DNA of 64,000 nucleotides from the NCBI GenBank assembly GCA_019321725.1, contig CM033118.1, positions 19,545,776 through 19,609,775 on the forward strand, in the 5' to 3' direction. This document shows, piece after piece, positions 1 through 12,058 of this stretch. Source of the stretch: Paulownia fortunei. Taxonomy: Eukaryota; Streptophyta; Magnoliopsida; Lamiales; Paulowniaceae. Position 1 is the first letter of the stretch, and every line of letters begins with the position of its first letter. The notes beneath the pieces were generated by a model that saw only the letters and a program-made list of their open reading frames with translations, searched no databases and was not told the origin of the DNA. A program made the translations under genes and the position numbers.

Positions 1-1468
1 TTTAACAACACATGGTGGGCAAGTCAATTGAGGTAAGTAAAGTAATTCTTGTTGCTACTCTTTTGAGACTATTTTTTAAACTCTTTTTCAAATTCCATAA
101 ATGTTAGTTGGTAATATATTTCATTATATTTATATGATTTAAAGTATTCTTTCATATTTGATCCTTTTGAATTCTATATTTTGAAGATTTTTTTTATTTT
201 TTTTTTGGCAATTGGATCTATTTATTAAAAAGAATAGATTCAATACATTTATTATGTATCTATAAGTACTATACTAGATTTGAATCAGATTTCGAATCAC
301 TCTATTGCAAGATGGCCTTAAGACACTTTTGTTTGATATAGTTGTTGCTATCGAGTAATCCACGGGTACTTTTATTATTAATTAATTTAGAATTGTCAGA
401 CCACAATTTATATACTGTTCTTTATTATAAGCTTTGATTAATAAAAGCTTCAATATATTTTTTAGAGTTCTATATATACCGAGTTTTGAATTTTGAGGTA
501 AGTAGTTCTTGCTGCCTTCTACAGTTTTTTTTTTTTTTTTGGTAATATTTAAATATACTGTATATTATTTTAAGATTTTAACAAGTTGGTCATTGTACAA
601 AATCAAATGATTTTAATAAATCTCTTTTCAATAAGGACAAGTGATTTTTTTCCCCGTAAAATAGGGGTCTAGCATATAAGAGAATTACATTATTTATGAT
701 TCATGAAAATTATATTTTTTTGAATCATTTTCATGGATACAAGAGATACGTATTTTGTTCATGATTTCTTGGGTGGCCAGTGGGAATATAGATGGATTAT
801 TATAGTATATTATATTGACCACATATATCTCTTTTAACAAACATTCTCTGCCAAGGGCTATAATAAGATTATTAGATGTATTTCGATTTAAATGTTTATT
901 GTTTATCTTCGTAGAACTGTTTTCTTGAAACATGTTACGTTTATGCTTAATATGTTGGAGAATGTCATGAATGACGTACTGAATATAGAGTTTACTCGTT
1001 AGTAATATTTATCTCTCGTATGTTTAATTGTGTTTTTTTTTTTTTTTAAATGGGATATATTGATGGAATATTCGAGGTTAGAGGTGGATTAAAAAATATT
1101 AAAAAATTTATTTTATTTTCCTTTAAATAGTTTGGGACTTGGATGATGGCGAAACTGTTTATAATTAATTATGTTATAGTATTTTGTACTGTTTTGGGAT
1201 TTCACTTGCTCTGAGCAACTTGTTTACTTTTAATCAATTAAAATATTTCAGACTTATTTTTAGTTATTCCACATTTTCAGTATATTTTGTCATCGTAATC
1301 TTGGGATTTGGTACTTTGGTCTCCAGGGATTTCTTCAGATTATGATGAAAGGATTTGTCTTAGATTACATCTCTGATTTGGTGCAGGAAAGATTCTTTCA
1401 AGAGAGCATTGCAAGGAACAGAGCTTTGCCATAGACAGATTGATCAAGTTGTACCACAGCAGAACTAA
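1..1468 (+). CDS. C-terminal end of an unidentified plus-strand gene (partial)
   Basis: Bases 1-32 read open in frame 1 (ends TWWASQLR) and stop at a consensus donor (AG then GTAAGT at 33-38). An acceptor (GTGCAG, 1381-1386) starts an exon at 1387. Joining the two keeps the phase (AG plus G gives Arg) and gives a tail beginning KDSFKRALQGTELCHRQ and ending VVPQQN with TAA at 1466-1468. The 1.35-kb intron between them is AT-rich. Fit of phase, donor, acceptor and stop is the only support; I do not recognise the protein, and the upstream exons lie outside the window. Another exon inside the intron cannot be excluded. A second GAGGTAAGTA-like site near 495 resembles the first donor and its context, possibly a small local duplication. 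Confidence 0.45.
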
Positions 1469-2430
1469 GCACATGTTTGCTTTCATCTCCAAGAACTTCT
1501 CTTTTTTTTTTTTCTTTACTTTTTACTGTTTGAAATTTTGAAAATGGATTTGTTTTGTTTATTTTTATTAAAAATATAATTTATTTTTATTTTTAAAATT
1601 TATTTTCAAACATATTAATACTTTACGTCTTTTCCTGTCAATTTATTTCCGAACCTACAAACATTTCACATTTGTTTATTAAAAAAAGCATCATAAAATA
1701 AATATATTTTTTATTTTTAAATTTATATATTCAATATAAAATATAATTAATCCAAACATATTTTTATTTTTTTATAAAAATTAAATAAAAATATTTTCAA
1801 TCTAAAAAATGCAGAATATATAAAAATGAGTTTGAAAATGCCAAATTAAACTGGGACATTACGTGGATCAATTTGAGCAAAAAAAGCTTGTTGAGAAAAA
1901 TAATGTCGACATACTCATTTCTCTGTTTGTCTATCTAAGTATTTATTAAACAATATTTCATTATTTTTAAAGGATTGAATCGAGGTTGAATTGGTAATTT
2001 CTCCTCCAATATATCATTTCAATGCGACGTGCTTCGATCTACTAGATAGTACAGGCATGCGAGTCGTAGTAGAAGTCTCATGCAAAAGTTTTTAACACCT
2101 AACCTACCAAAATTTTGGTTGCTATACTTTGTGGGAAACAAGTCGACCATTTTCCTAGATTGAGAATGGAGAGATCCAAAAAGGCTTTAAAAAATACTCC
2201 ATCTTTTGAAATGAAAATATTTTTATGAATGTCTCAAAAAAAAAAAAAAAAAACACTCCATTAAAATAAATTTTCTTTTCTAGAACTATTAGGGAGGAGT
2301 TATTCATCACAACAAATACAAGAAGCTGTGAGTCCTGACTACCATGCAAAAACGGCCTTTTACCATAAGCCACAAGAAGTAAAATTATCTTTATGTACAT
2401 ATTTCCCCAACAGTATATTTGATACATGGC
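1469..2430. other. Intergenic, no gene seen
   Basis: AT-rich sequence between two converging genes. It will contain the 3' untranslated sequence of the left-hand gene just after 1468. I see no supported coding region or repeat. Confidence 0.6.
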
Positions 2431-2648
2431 ATGCCATCAGATTGATGGAGTAATTCATAGAGCAGAATACCTTCTGGGCTTATCAGGTTCCATGGATTCT
2501 CTATGGCAATTCTTCTGCAGATAAGCACCCGAAGAAGGTTTAAAGGTTCACTTGCTTTCTGTCAAACCTAAAAATTGAGGCGGACCCTTCTTCCATTCTA
2601 CGCAGTAAACTCACATTCACAGATTGGTTACAAGCTAAATCACATCAA

Positions 2649-2654
2649 TTTATT
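2649..2654 (-). terminator. Candidate poly(A) signal of the UVR/ApaG gene
   Basis: TTTATT on the plus strand is AATAAA on the coding strand, about 310 nt past the stop at 2964. The motif is frequent in AT-rich DNA, so this is only a candidate. Confidence 0.3.
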
Positions 2655-2963
2655 GAAAGGAGTTGTAATAGGCTGACAATATTCGATACTTATTCAAACT
2701 GGTCGAACTATCTATACATTACTATTTTACATTTGATTCCATTTATAGGTCTTAGCGTGTCAAATCATGCAAATTCTGATTTGGCATGTATTAAATCTGA
2801 CCCTTAACTATAGTGGTAAAGATTTTGCTTACGCTAGATATGGCATCATATACAGGTTTAGCATGGCTTCGCATCAATGCTACTGCTATCCAGCATAATA
2901 GTATGGAAACATACTTTACAAATGAGGTCATACATCATCATCTTGTGTGTCCTAGGTTGTCTC

Positions 2964-5900
2964 TCAAATAGCATCAGAGCCATCTCCAAATGTGGACAGA
3001 GAAAATGGGGCAATAGCCACATTGAATGTCCGAGCACCTACTTTATCAATATGCTTCATCTCAAAGTCACCCTCCTATAATCACAATAAGCAAATGAAGA
3101 GAACTCTCTGAGTAACATTAAGAGGATAGCAAGACGACCACAAAACACTGGATTATCTAAAATCATATTTGCATGTGCAAAATGTTAGGAATTTATCTAC
3201 ATGTTGAAGTTGCAGCATGAAGGATTTACCAACCAACTAATTTTACTCTTACTATTGGGTAGTAAGACATTTTGTTAAGCTAACTAAGCAACCAAAACAA
3301 GAACGAACAAGACTTTCTCCCACAAATAAAATTACTGAAGTTTGAATTCTTAGCTATCAGCACCCATAATGATTTGAATTTGACAATCAAGGAGTGTACC
3401 TTAGGATACAATTCAAGAGATGATTTCCAGTAATCTTTTTTGAGGACTTCTATTAAAGAGGAGGGGAAGTGGTTAAATGTATTCATTCCCCAATTAATGG
3501 GAGCAATTTCACAATATCTTCACCAATGTCATTTTGTGAGGTACTAGATGATCAAAATTTAATTAAACAAGAAACTTCATGCAGTCAAAATTGTGGGTTG
3601 GAGGGGGAGAGGGGGGTTTCATGATCTCACCATTCTTCCACTAGCTGTAATCAACGGACATGCAGATGAATACTCAAAACTAGTATTGGGAAGTATAACC
3701 GGCTGTTCGCCTATAACTCCAATACCACTGGTCAAAAAGCAGGCAGATCAGTTACCCACAGAAAATAAATTAGTCATCAACTAAATAATGGTGATGGCAT
3801 ACATTTTGATAGTGTAAACATAAATATTTTCAAGATTATTGCAGCTGTTCATGATTAAATTTTTTTTAGCAAAACTGGAAACTTACTGGACATTTTCAAT
3901 TCTCTCATTGGCATCAGTGATGATCCAGTGCCTTCTAAGAAGCTGTACAGGGCGATCTGAGTTGTTGGTGATTCTAATCCTATATGCAAAAAAATAAAGA
4001 CCTTTTGAAGGCTGACTTCGACCTTCGATGTAAACACTCCTAACTTGAACTCTAATGCCCTGGAAAAGAATAATAATAAGTTATCCAGATGTTACGATTA
4101 CCCTTGCTTAAACTAGCATAAGTTTAGCTAATTTCAGTAACAGAACAGAGAATGCAACATTAAGAAGAGCAAGTTTTACCTAGCCAAATTTAGCTCCTAT
4201 ACTACTAGTTGATCTAACTAGTGGAAATGCACAATATCTATGAGCAATACCATAATCAGGTTCACCAGATAAAGGCTAAATTAAATGCTATGCAAGCAGC
4301 CACATTACTAAATATTATATCTGTTACAAACCAGATAGAGAGAAATGGCAACTGAAAATGCACATGATGCCAATCCTTAGATTCTACATGCACAATCAAG
4401 TGTCTACTAATGAAATAATACCAATTTTGCAAATAAATGGTGGCAAATCATCTCCAAAAACACACCAGCTTGAAAAGACGGGGATTAATTGCAATGAACA
4501 ATCTAGAGCTTAACTCTTTTAAAGATAGCCAACTAGAAGCATACAACTGATGCTTAAAAAGAAGCAAAGCTATGGGGCTCAGCAAATTTTGCTCCATGGC
4601 TTAAACCCACACATTCATATGACACAGTGTGTATCTTAGATTTGGTTAGTGGTCAAAGAAGACTTATACCCAGCTTAATAAAATCTCCTGCTTAAGAAAA
4701 AATTTCAGCTTACAATAATAAGTTGCTGGTCAAAGAAAGACATGATAGCATCAAGCTAAAAGGCTTAGTTGGGAGACTATGCTTCAATGATAAAGTGATC
4801 AAGTAGTTTATGATGCTTGTCATACCAATGTCGTTGCATCACTTGAACACTTCAAGAGACAATGAGGTGCAATTTCCTTTAGCTCATCGCGGTACCTAGC
4901 TGCATCCTGGAGATAGATACAAGAATGTAGAAAAACATTGAATACCAATAAATAGATTGTTCAGAAAAATGGGGAAAACAACAAACAGATTGCTCAATGA
5001 GGAAAATGTTCCACAACTTGTCTAATCAGTGCAAAGTTAAATTAATCAGATTTCTTGTTTACATGTATCCACAACCTCATGCTTTCAGGACACTTTCTAC
5101 TACCATTAGGCATTAAAATCTCATAGAACTTGCAACGTTTTACAAATTACAAGTTGTTAGTGTTTACAAATTTATCAAGATTTCACCCAAACACCAACAC
5201 CCAAAAAAAGACATTTGGAACCATAGTTGATTTTTGTTGAATTGAGGAGTGCGTGGAATTCTGGTGTTCAGATACATCACTCAAGTAAATCATTCCTATT
5301 GAACCAAAGAAAAGTGAAGTGTGACACTTGATGACTGATACTTCAAGGTCAAACAGAAGCCCAAATGGGAAGCAAATGATCATGATTCAAAACTTTTTTC
5401 TCCCTCTAAAACTTGAACTTGAGTTACAAGTACATATGATAAATTAAGCATGATAATGATTTCAAAGTAGATATGACTTGCTTGTCTTTCCCTTGATACA
5501 ATACTCATTTATCATCAGTATATATAAAGGTGGCAGCACAGCACATAACAACCTTAAAATCACCATAATTCCTAATTGAGCCTAATTTTGAATTTTTTTT
5601 CACTTAGTTTGCTAATTTAGATTCCCCAGCAACTCTCACACTGAAATGAGTTTGATCATAACTTTGAAAGAGACGTTCAGAAAAAAAATGAGTAAAATAA
5701 CAGTGGGAAAGGCATACCTCGAATCTTTCCTCTGCAATGGCCTCTTTCATCAATCTCTGAAGACGCAGGACTGGCTCCTCTTCCTCAAATAGTTTCAAGG
5801 AATCACGAAGTCTAGCAGCTTCTTTGTAATCCTAATGCAATTATGAAGAAAAATAAAATAAGACACTCAAATTACTAGGCCAATTTCTTGCTGAAATTAC

Positions 5901-6945
5901 ACCCACAACATTTTCAATTTGGACATTATTATCCAACTCACACTAGATAAAACAGTTGAAAGTGTCAAACAAATCATCTTAAAAACAAATGCACCACTAT
6001 ACCAGCCAACAGATTTATAGACACTGTCAGCCTCAACACACACAGAGATTGATAGAATCATGCTGCATTTTTAGAAATTGCAAGACTGCCCCAATTCTTT
6101 GTCACTTGTGATAAACTACACCTCTGACCCATTAATTTGTCTCAACAGAACAATAACTGACAGTAGAATAGAACTCTTACAATATAATTTCTACTTGATG
6201 CAATATAGTTACATATTCGTACCTCATATTGAGTCAGTAGTGATTACCTATCCTTCTGCATGCCAACTTTTAGTTATTTGTAAAATTCTACCACTGAACT
6301 CATTAGTTCGTCTCGGCATAGCAATAACAGACCATAATATAACAATCTGGCAATATATGTTTTCACACAAAACATAATCCATTACTCTTTCAAGGAAAAA
6401 AGTCCCCTCAAAAATCTAACTGTAACAGTATCCACCACAGGCCACAGCTAACAAGTTTCCACAACAAATACACACAGAGAAGGGAAACATAATTTCATAA
6501 ATTAATGGGCCAATGAATATAAATAAATTTAACATAACATTAGCTAATAAAGCATTATCTTTATATTATTTTCCCCTCCGCATTTCCAAATAGAAAAAAT
6601 GAAAACTTTCCCTCAAACCGAACACACAGAAAATGAACATGAAATTAAGATTCTAACACACAATACACATTGACACAATTACATTAAAAAAGTATGAGTT
6701 AAACAAATATACCTCAGATTTCGCAGCTACTTCCAATTGCTGCTTCAACAACGCATATGTCTCCGTTCGAGAAAAAAGGAACTCTGACTCGAGCCCTGAA
6801 CCGGGCCCGAACCCTGACCCGATGTACTACAAGCTACGATTCGATTTAACCGCAAATTACAATCTTTAACAATGCTACTACTGAGTCGACTCGGCAACGA
6901 CAGCGAGTTGAAATCCGTAACCACCTTCAGATTCAAACAATGCAT
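2964..6945 (-). CDS. UVR-motif and ApaG (DUF525) domain protein, probably plastid-targeted
   Basis: Six exons on the minus strand: 6945-6713, 5831-5718, 4906-4826, 4059-3887, 3727-3631 and 3074-2964. All introns are GT-AG and all phases agree, giving about 269 residues if the exon-1 shift below is a sequencing error. The first 55 or so residues are Ser/Arg-rich and look like a transit peptide. Two UvrB/UvrC-type motifs follow ([12 protein letters not shown] near residue 79 and [11 protein letters not shown] near 116), then an ApaG domain (about 144-269) with the GxGxxG loop GIGVIG and EYSSACPL. ApaG domains have a fibronectin III-like fold and usually bind partners; the role of the plant family is not established. 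Oddity: exon 1 changes frame at the six A at 6772-6777. Upstream it encodes the transit-like peptide, and downstream, in another frame, [17 protein letters not shown]. One more T on the coding strand would close the frame. Confidence 0.9.
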
Positions 6946-8575
6946 TTTCGTGAGATTTCCTTCTCTTTTATGACTGGGTTTTGATCTTACTGGATCGAAA
7001 AAAGTTTTTCAAAGCTTCTTCGTGCTCAATTTCATGCAATTATCCATACTCGACGGAGGAGAGCTGAGGTCCGGAATTACGATTGTGGGCATGGGGCGTG
7101 CTTGGATGGAACTGGAGTCATGAGGGTAATACAGGGTTTTTACAGGTCGTGGATATTTCACTGGTTTAGCCATTTGTGAAGGATGGTGAAGTTGGAGAGA
7201 GCATTCATGGGAAGTTTACACGTGGCAGGTTCTGATGGGTTTAACAATATGGGCTGTAAAGTTTGGGCTTGGCCCTTAGAAGGCCCTATGGGAGTCTCAC
7301 AAGGCCTAATTGTTTCAAGAGAATTTATCCAACTTGAATACATAAGTTTTTGAAAGAATTTCAAGATTTGAGAAGGCCAAATTCAATTTAAATCGATTTT
7401 ACACTTATTTTCTTTTCGAAATGCTTATAAATACGTCATATTTTTTAAAACAAAAGTCTTTTTTATCCAAAGTAAGAAAAAAAGTTCATGTGCAAATAAT
7501 AAAAAATCATAATTAAAACCTATAAGAATCGAAAAAATAACATTGGATAATGAAATTCATAAATAGTTGCAACGTAGTTAATTTTCTATCGTAAATTTTA
7601 AAGATAAAATTATAAAAATATATAATAATTTTACTTTTTTGAATTCTTTTGTATTATATTTATATTGTGAAACGGTGAGGTTGGCATTTGTTCTGTAGGG
7701 TGGCGCTAGTTTTTGTGATCTGAAGATTAAAATTGCAATATATAAATAATGATAGAGATACTTAGTTTTTTTTTTTTTTTTACTATATTTATATTGTGAC
7801 GAAGATTTATAAGTGTTATATATATTAGTAATTTTTTTGAATATAAAATGAAGACATGCACCCCACCCCACCACGGCCCATCGCTTTCTGGCTTAATTAT
7901 GTCACACGCCAAAACAAAGTGGTAATCAACGCACTTGCACAGGGCCCGGCGGCTCAGCCGTCTCACGTGCCTGCCAATTATTCGGATTCTCTCGTGATTC
8001 CCATTTATTCCGGTTCAATTGCATTGATTGGCCCGGGGCCCGACCACCACATCACCTAAGACCGCACGAGGGTTTAAATAAAGGCATCCACGTGAAAGTA
8101 CACAAATACCCCTCATGTGATGTCTGTTTTTTTTTTTTTTTTTTTTTCATGTAATGATTTATATAGGTCGTTACTTGAAAAATATTATTCATCAGTAAGT
8201 CAAGAACTAACTAGCAAGTAACAATTGATAATTAATTTTTGATAATAATTGATAATTTATAATTAATTAATCAATTACGATGAAAATAGATAATTCACAT
8301 ATAGATGGAATGTGAACCTAATATATTAGAATTTTGATAACTTAATTTTACTATTTTGCAAAATTTGTTTGTCCCTCAAGTGATATCTTTGAAAATCACA
8401 ACATATGTAAAATATTAGTGTGAAGTTTAGCTGAAAATATATGAATTATATTTTTTTTAATTGCACTATGAATGTGTCTGTATAATCTTACAATTTTTTT
8501 AAATATCTCACAAGATATTTATAAGAATTCTATAAATATTTCAAACGACGAGCTTACAAATTTATTTGAAGATAT
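6946..8575. other. 5' flank of the UVR/ApaG gene and a GC-rich orphan island
   Basis: 6946 to about 7150 should hold the 5' untranslated region and promoter of the minus-strand gene. The rest is AT-rich except for 7856-8110, which is clearly more GC-rich and carries two CACGTG G-boxes (near 7963 and 8090) and a TATA-like TTTAAATAAAG (near 8071). No open reading frame follows before the gap. Confidence 0.5.
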
Positions 8576-8675
8576 NNNNNNNNNNNNNNNNNNNNNNNNN
8601 NNNNNNNNNNNNNNNNNNNNNNNNNNNNNNNNNNNNNNNNNNNNNNNNNNNNNNNNNNNNNNNNNNNNNNNNNNN
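8576..8675. other. Assembly gap (100 N)
   Basis: Exactly 100 N, the conventional placeholder for a gap of unknown size. An apparent reading frame across it is meaningless. Confidence 0.99.
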
Positions 8676-10084
8676 TATATAAAGTTTAATATATATATTT
8701 GCTAAATGTACACTATGATAAATCTATTTCCTAAAATACTGATTATTGAAAAAAAATTATAAATGAAATCACTAAGTTATATATTGTTATTCTATAACAA
8801 AAAGATTTCTAATAATATAGAGATTACAACTTTGTATATTCAAATTTTTGACCAATCTATATAATATAACTATATCATCTAATATAATTCAACTTAATAC
8901 ACCATTAAAATAAATACAAAAAAAAAAAAATTGAAACAAGTTAACGGACATTGAATAAATAAATAATTAGTATGCACATCAAATTAACTACTAAAAAAAC
9001 AAGTGATTAAGAGATCATATGAAATCAAAAGTAAAAATTAATAAAATTTTCACAATAAAATAGTCTAAATAAACTTTTTTAAATATACTATTATATATGC
9101 AGTTCTTGGAATACGTTATATGTAATCAAATTAAGTAATTTCACATGCTAAATATTGATAAATATATTTTTTTCAACTATTTATAATGATATTTAATTTT
9201 CTCAATTAAAGTAATCTTCTTAATTAATCAAGAAAAAATTAATATTTTACACATATTTAATTTTAAATAGTATTTCACACATATTTTAAATAATATCCAA
9301 AATTCACAAAAATATTAAATTGAGAGAATAATGTCTATGTAATTTTTCTTTTATTTGTGTTACAGTGACTCCTTTGAATGTATTCACTCTAGTTCTTCTT
9401 TCAGACTTGTAAATTATATTTTATTTTGTTAAATTGAATATTATTATATTGATAATACATATTTAGAGTTTTCTAAAATTATAACTCCATATAAGTAAAA
9501 TCTAAAAATATTATGATGAAATAAATGAGATTGAAATTACAATATAATTGAAGAAAGAACAATAATTCTAAAACTAAGATGTATGCTATGATATTTAAAC
9601 TTTAATTTTTGAAAGTTGTATTAAATTTACTCTGAGGTTTAGTGTGTTGTTTTTTTAGCCTTTTGTTGTTTCAAAACTTTTTTAAAATATTTTATCTTAT
9701 TGGTTGGCCTAATTAAAAGTAGCCTCAAAAGATAATTTAATAAAAGTAAAATAAATATTTCTTTTATTTTTGTACTCTTTTTTTAAACCTCAACTTTCAA
9801 AAATTAAATTTAAAATTCCATATCATAATTTTTTAATTTTCAAGTGGTTGCTTCTATCTAGTGTATTTTGATTTTGTTAATTAACCGTGAAAATTTACAT
9901 TTTTATTAATATAATTGTTTATTGTCACTCAATTTTTTATTTATATTGTCACAATGCAGGATGTGTTTTAATCAAATGAATATATCATGAAAAGTTAAAT
10001 GGATAATTGAAATTAAATTAGAGTTTTAAAGTATATATCGATCATTATAAAAAAAATTAAATGAATTTGATATAGTCCATTCAA
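8676..10084. other. AT-rich intergenic, no gene seen
   Basis: Very AT-rich sequence without supported genes, splice-compatible exons or clear repeat ends. Confidence 0.6.
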
Positions 10085-10545
10085 TATATACTAATCTTAA
10101 AGTTGAAAAACATCTATTTTTTTTAAGATTCTTAACGTTTTGTGAAAAACTTAGCGACGACATTCGGATTACTATCGCTAAGAGTGATTTAATTTTTATT
10201 TTTTAAATTTTTCTTGTCTTAGCGATGATTTTTGAACTTGTCGTCACTAAGTGTCGATGTTAGCGATGACGTTTTGCATGTCGTCGCTAAGTGTCATTTA
10301 ATTTTTATTTATAACAAATACGTTAGTGACAACTTGCGAAAGATTCATCGCTAACATGTATGTTAGCGACGATGTGCCTTTGATTCGTCCTTAACAGGTC
10401 AGGTTTTATCTTTCCTCTTTTTCCTTTCTTTCTCGATTGAAAACCCTCCTCACTCTCTCTTCCTCGCGTGCCCCACCGACATTTTGGGTACTCGATGGGT
10501 CGGGTTTGGATTTTTTTTTTTTAGAAAACCTATGTTATAGTGTAG
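10085..10545. mobile_element. CACTA (En/Spm)-like subterminal repeat region, fragment
   Basis: From 10130 to 10400 the motif TTAGCGACGA or its complement TCGTCGCTAA recurs at least six times in both orientations, for example TTAGCGACGACAT, ATCGCTAAG, GTCGTCGCTAA and ATGTTAGCGACGA. Dense inverted copies of this type are typical of the subterminal regions of plant CACTA transposons. TAGTG at about 10538, the complement of the CACTA terminus, may be the right end. I found no transposase and no opposite end, so this is a fragment or non-autonomous copy. Confidence 0.6.
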
Positions 10546-11405
10546 GTATCATATTTTGTTGGTGTTAGACTCTTATATCTAATGATAATATACTAATCTC
10601 TATTAATTTATTTTTTTAATCTCAAAATATTTATTACATATTTTACAAAAGGGAATTTATTATATAATTTCTAATATGTACTTCAATTTAATTTAATGAG
10701 ATATAAAAAAAAAGTGTTGGAAGAGAAAAATACAAAATTGATTTTTCTTATTTGATATAAAAAGTCAAAGGGAACATAGTTTATGAGATGGTGAGAATTA
10801 TAATTTTGCTTTATGACATTTTTGTATATATGAAAAGTTAGTTTGGGTTGAATCTAAGCTAGTATGATAAATCAATTATAATTTTTATGTAATTAATGTG
10901 TACTTAGAAAAGAATAACAAATTAAAAAATAGCTTATTATATAGTTTTAAAAGAATAACATCTATTAATTTTAAAATAATTACAACTTGTTTGGTTACAG
11001 TTTCAAGTTCTCATTTTACGTTTTTTTAGAAGTTAAACTATCTAATATATGTTCGTTAAACTATTTTTAACAAATATATCACATTTTTTTTATTTCCATA
11101 CATGTTGTTATTTTCAAGCCTAAAATATCTTATTTTATCAAGATATACACATAATGATCAATATGATGTTTTATTAAAATAAAAATAATCAAAATTCATT
11201 AATTAATTAAATAAGAGAGATGATTTATATAAAAAATATAATAGGAAGAATGACTCTAATGGACATCAGTTCTCGAAGCTTTATGTTGTGCATTGTTATT
11301 GTGACAAAAAAATTTGTTGTTCTAAAAATAAATAATAGAAGCACAATCATTAAATCAAATAGCGTGTTTTCCCCTTGATTAAAAGGATATTTCAAAAATA
11401 ATAAT
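10546..11405. other. AT-rich intergenic, no gene seen
   Basis: No supported features in this AT-rich stretch. Confidence 0.5.
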
Positions 11406-11424
11406 AATAAAAAAAATAAAAAAA

Positions 11425-11558
11425 AATTCGGACACCCGATACCCGACCTGAAAAATTAAAATCGGGTAACTTGATGTCCAATTTTTTTTTTTAAAAACCC
11501 TACCCAATTGGATTGGGTCGGGACCCGACAACCCAAACCCGTATGCCCACCCCTAGAT
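11425..11558. repeat. Dispersed CCCGACCC-type repeat end
   Basis: A short stretch rich in CCCGAC/GGGTCGGG words that ends in CCCACCCCTAG, the complement of CTAGGGGTGGG. This resembles the termini of small non-autonomous hAT-like elements in plants. The partner end was not located, so the class is inferred. Confidence 0.35.
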
Positions 11559-12058
11559 ATAGATAGTGAAATGCTCTCCTTGTCGTGAACATCGTACCAT
11601 TTTTATATTTTCACTTATTATGCCTTAATCTTAACAATTAAAACTAGACTTGTGCTACTTTTGAAAATATAACTTTTTCATTGAGAATATCAACACCATA
11701 CATAATTTATAAGTTCAACCAAAAACTCAAGTGATTCACAGGATCAGCTTGTAAGGTACACCATCAATATTCACATAACTAGATACAAGCAAGACGGTGC
11801 TGTGATCCTCTATTTTAATTTGGTATTTTTTATAAATTCGTAATATTTTTTTCAAATATACAATTGGCGTGCAACATGAAATAAAAGTAGAAGATCCAAA
11901 GTCCAAGAAATAGCCCACAACAAGTACGAATTATCTGCTTTTATTTCCAGCTCCCTCAGCAGTGGAATGCTTATTGATTTATACATAACAATAGGAAACG
12001 CTATATATGAAAACAAACAGGAGTATAAGCTAGGAAATGCTATGTATGAAAACAAGGT
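11559..12058 (-). repeat. 3' flank of bHLH copy A (unit shared with B, C, D and the broken fifth unit)
   Basis: The sequence around 11560-11640 and 11930-12000 recurs near 17870, 36130, 40990 and 51570, each time just downstream of a bHLH gene or, at 51570, next to the gap. It marks the left border of the amplified unit. It includes the 3' untranslated region of copy A. Confidence 0.7.

Noticed and set aside
5604..5798. Separate 64-codon gene starting MKLFEEEEP
   Set aside because: It is exon 2 of the UVR/ApaG gene plus read-through into the following intron.
8472..8705. Open frame across the N run (also 51843-52114)
   Set aside because: The frames run through undetermined bases.
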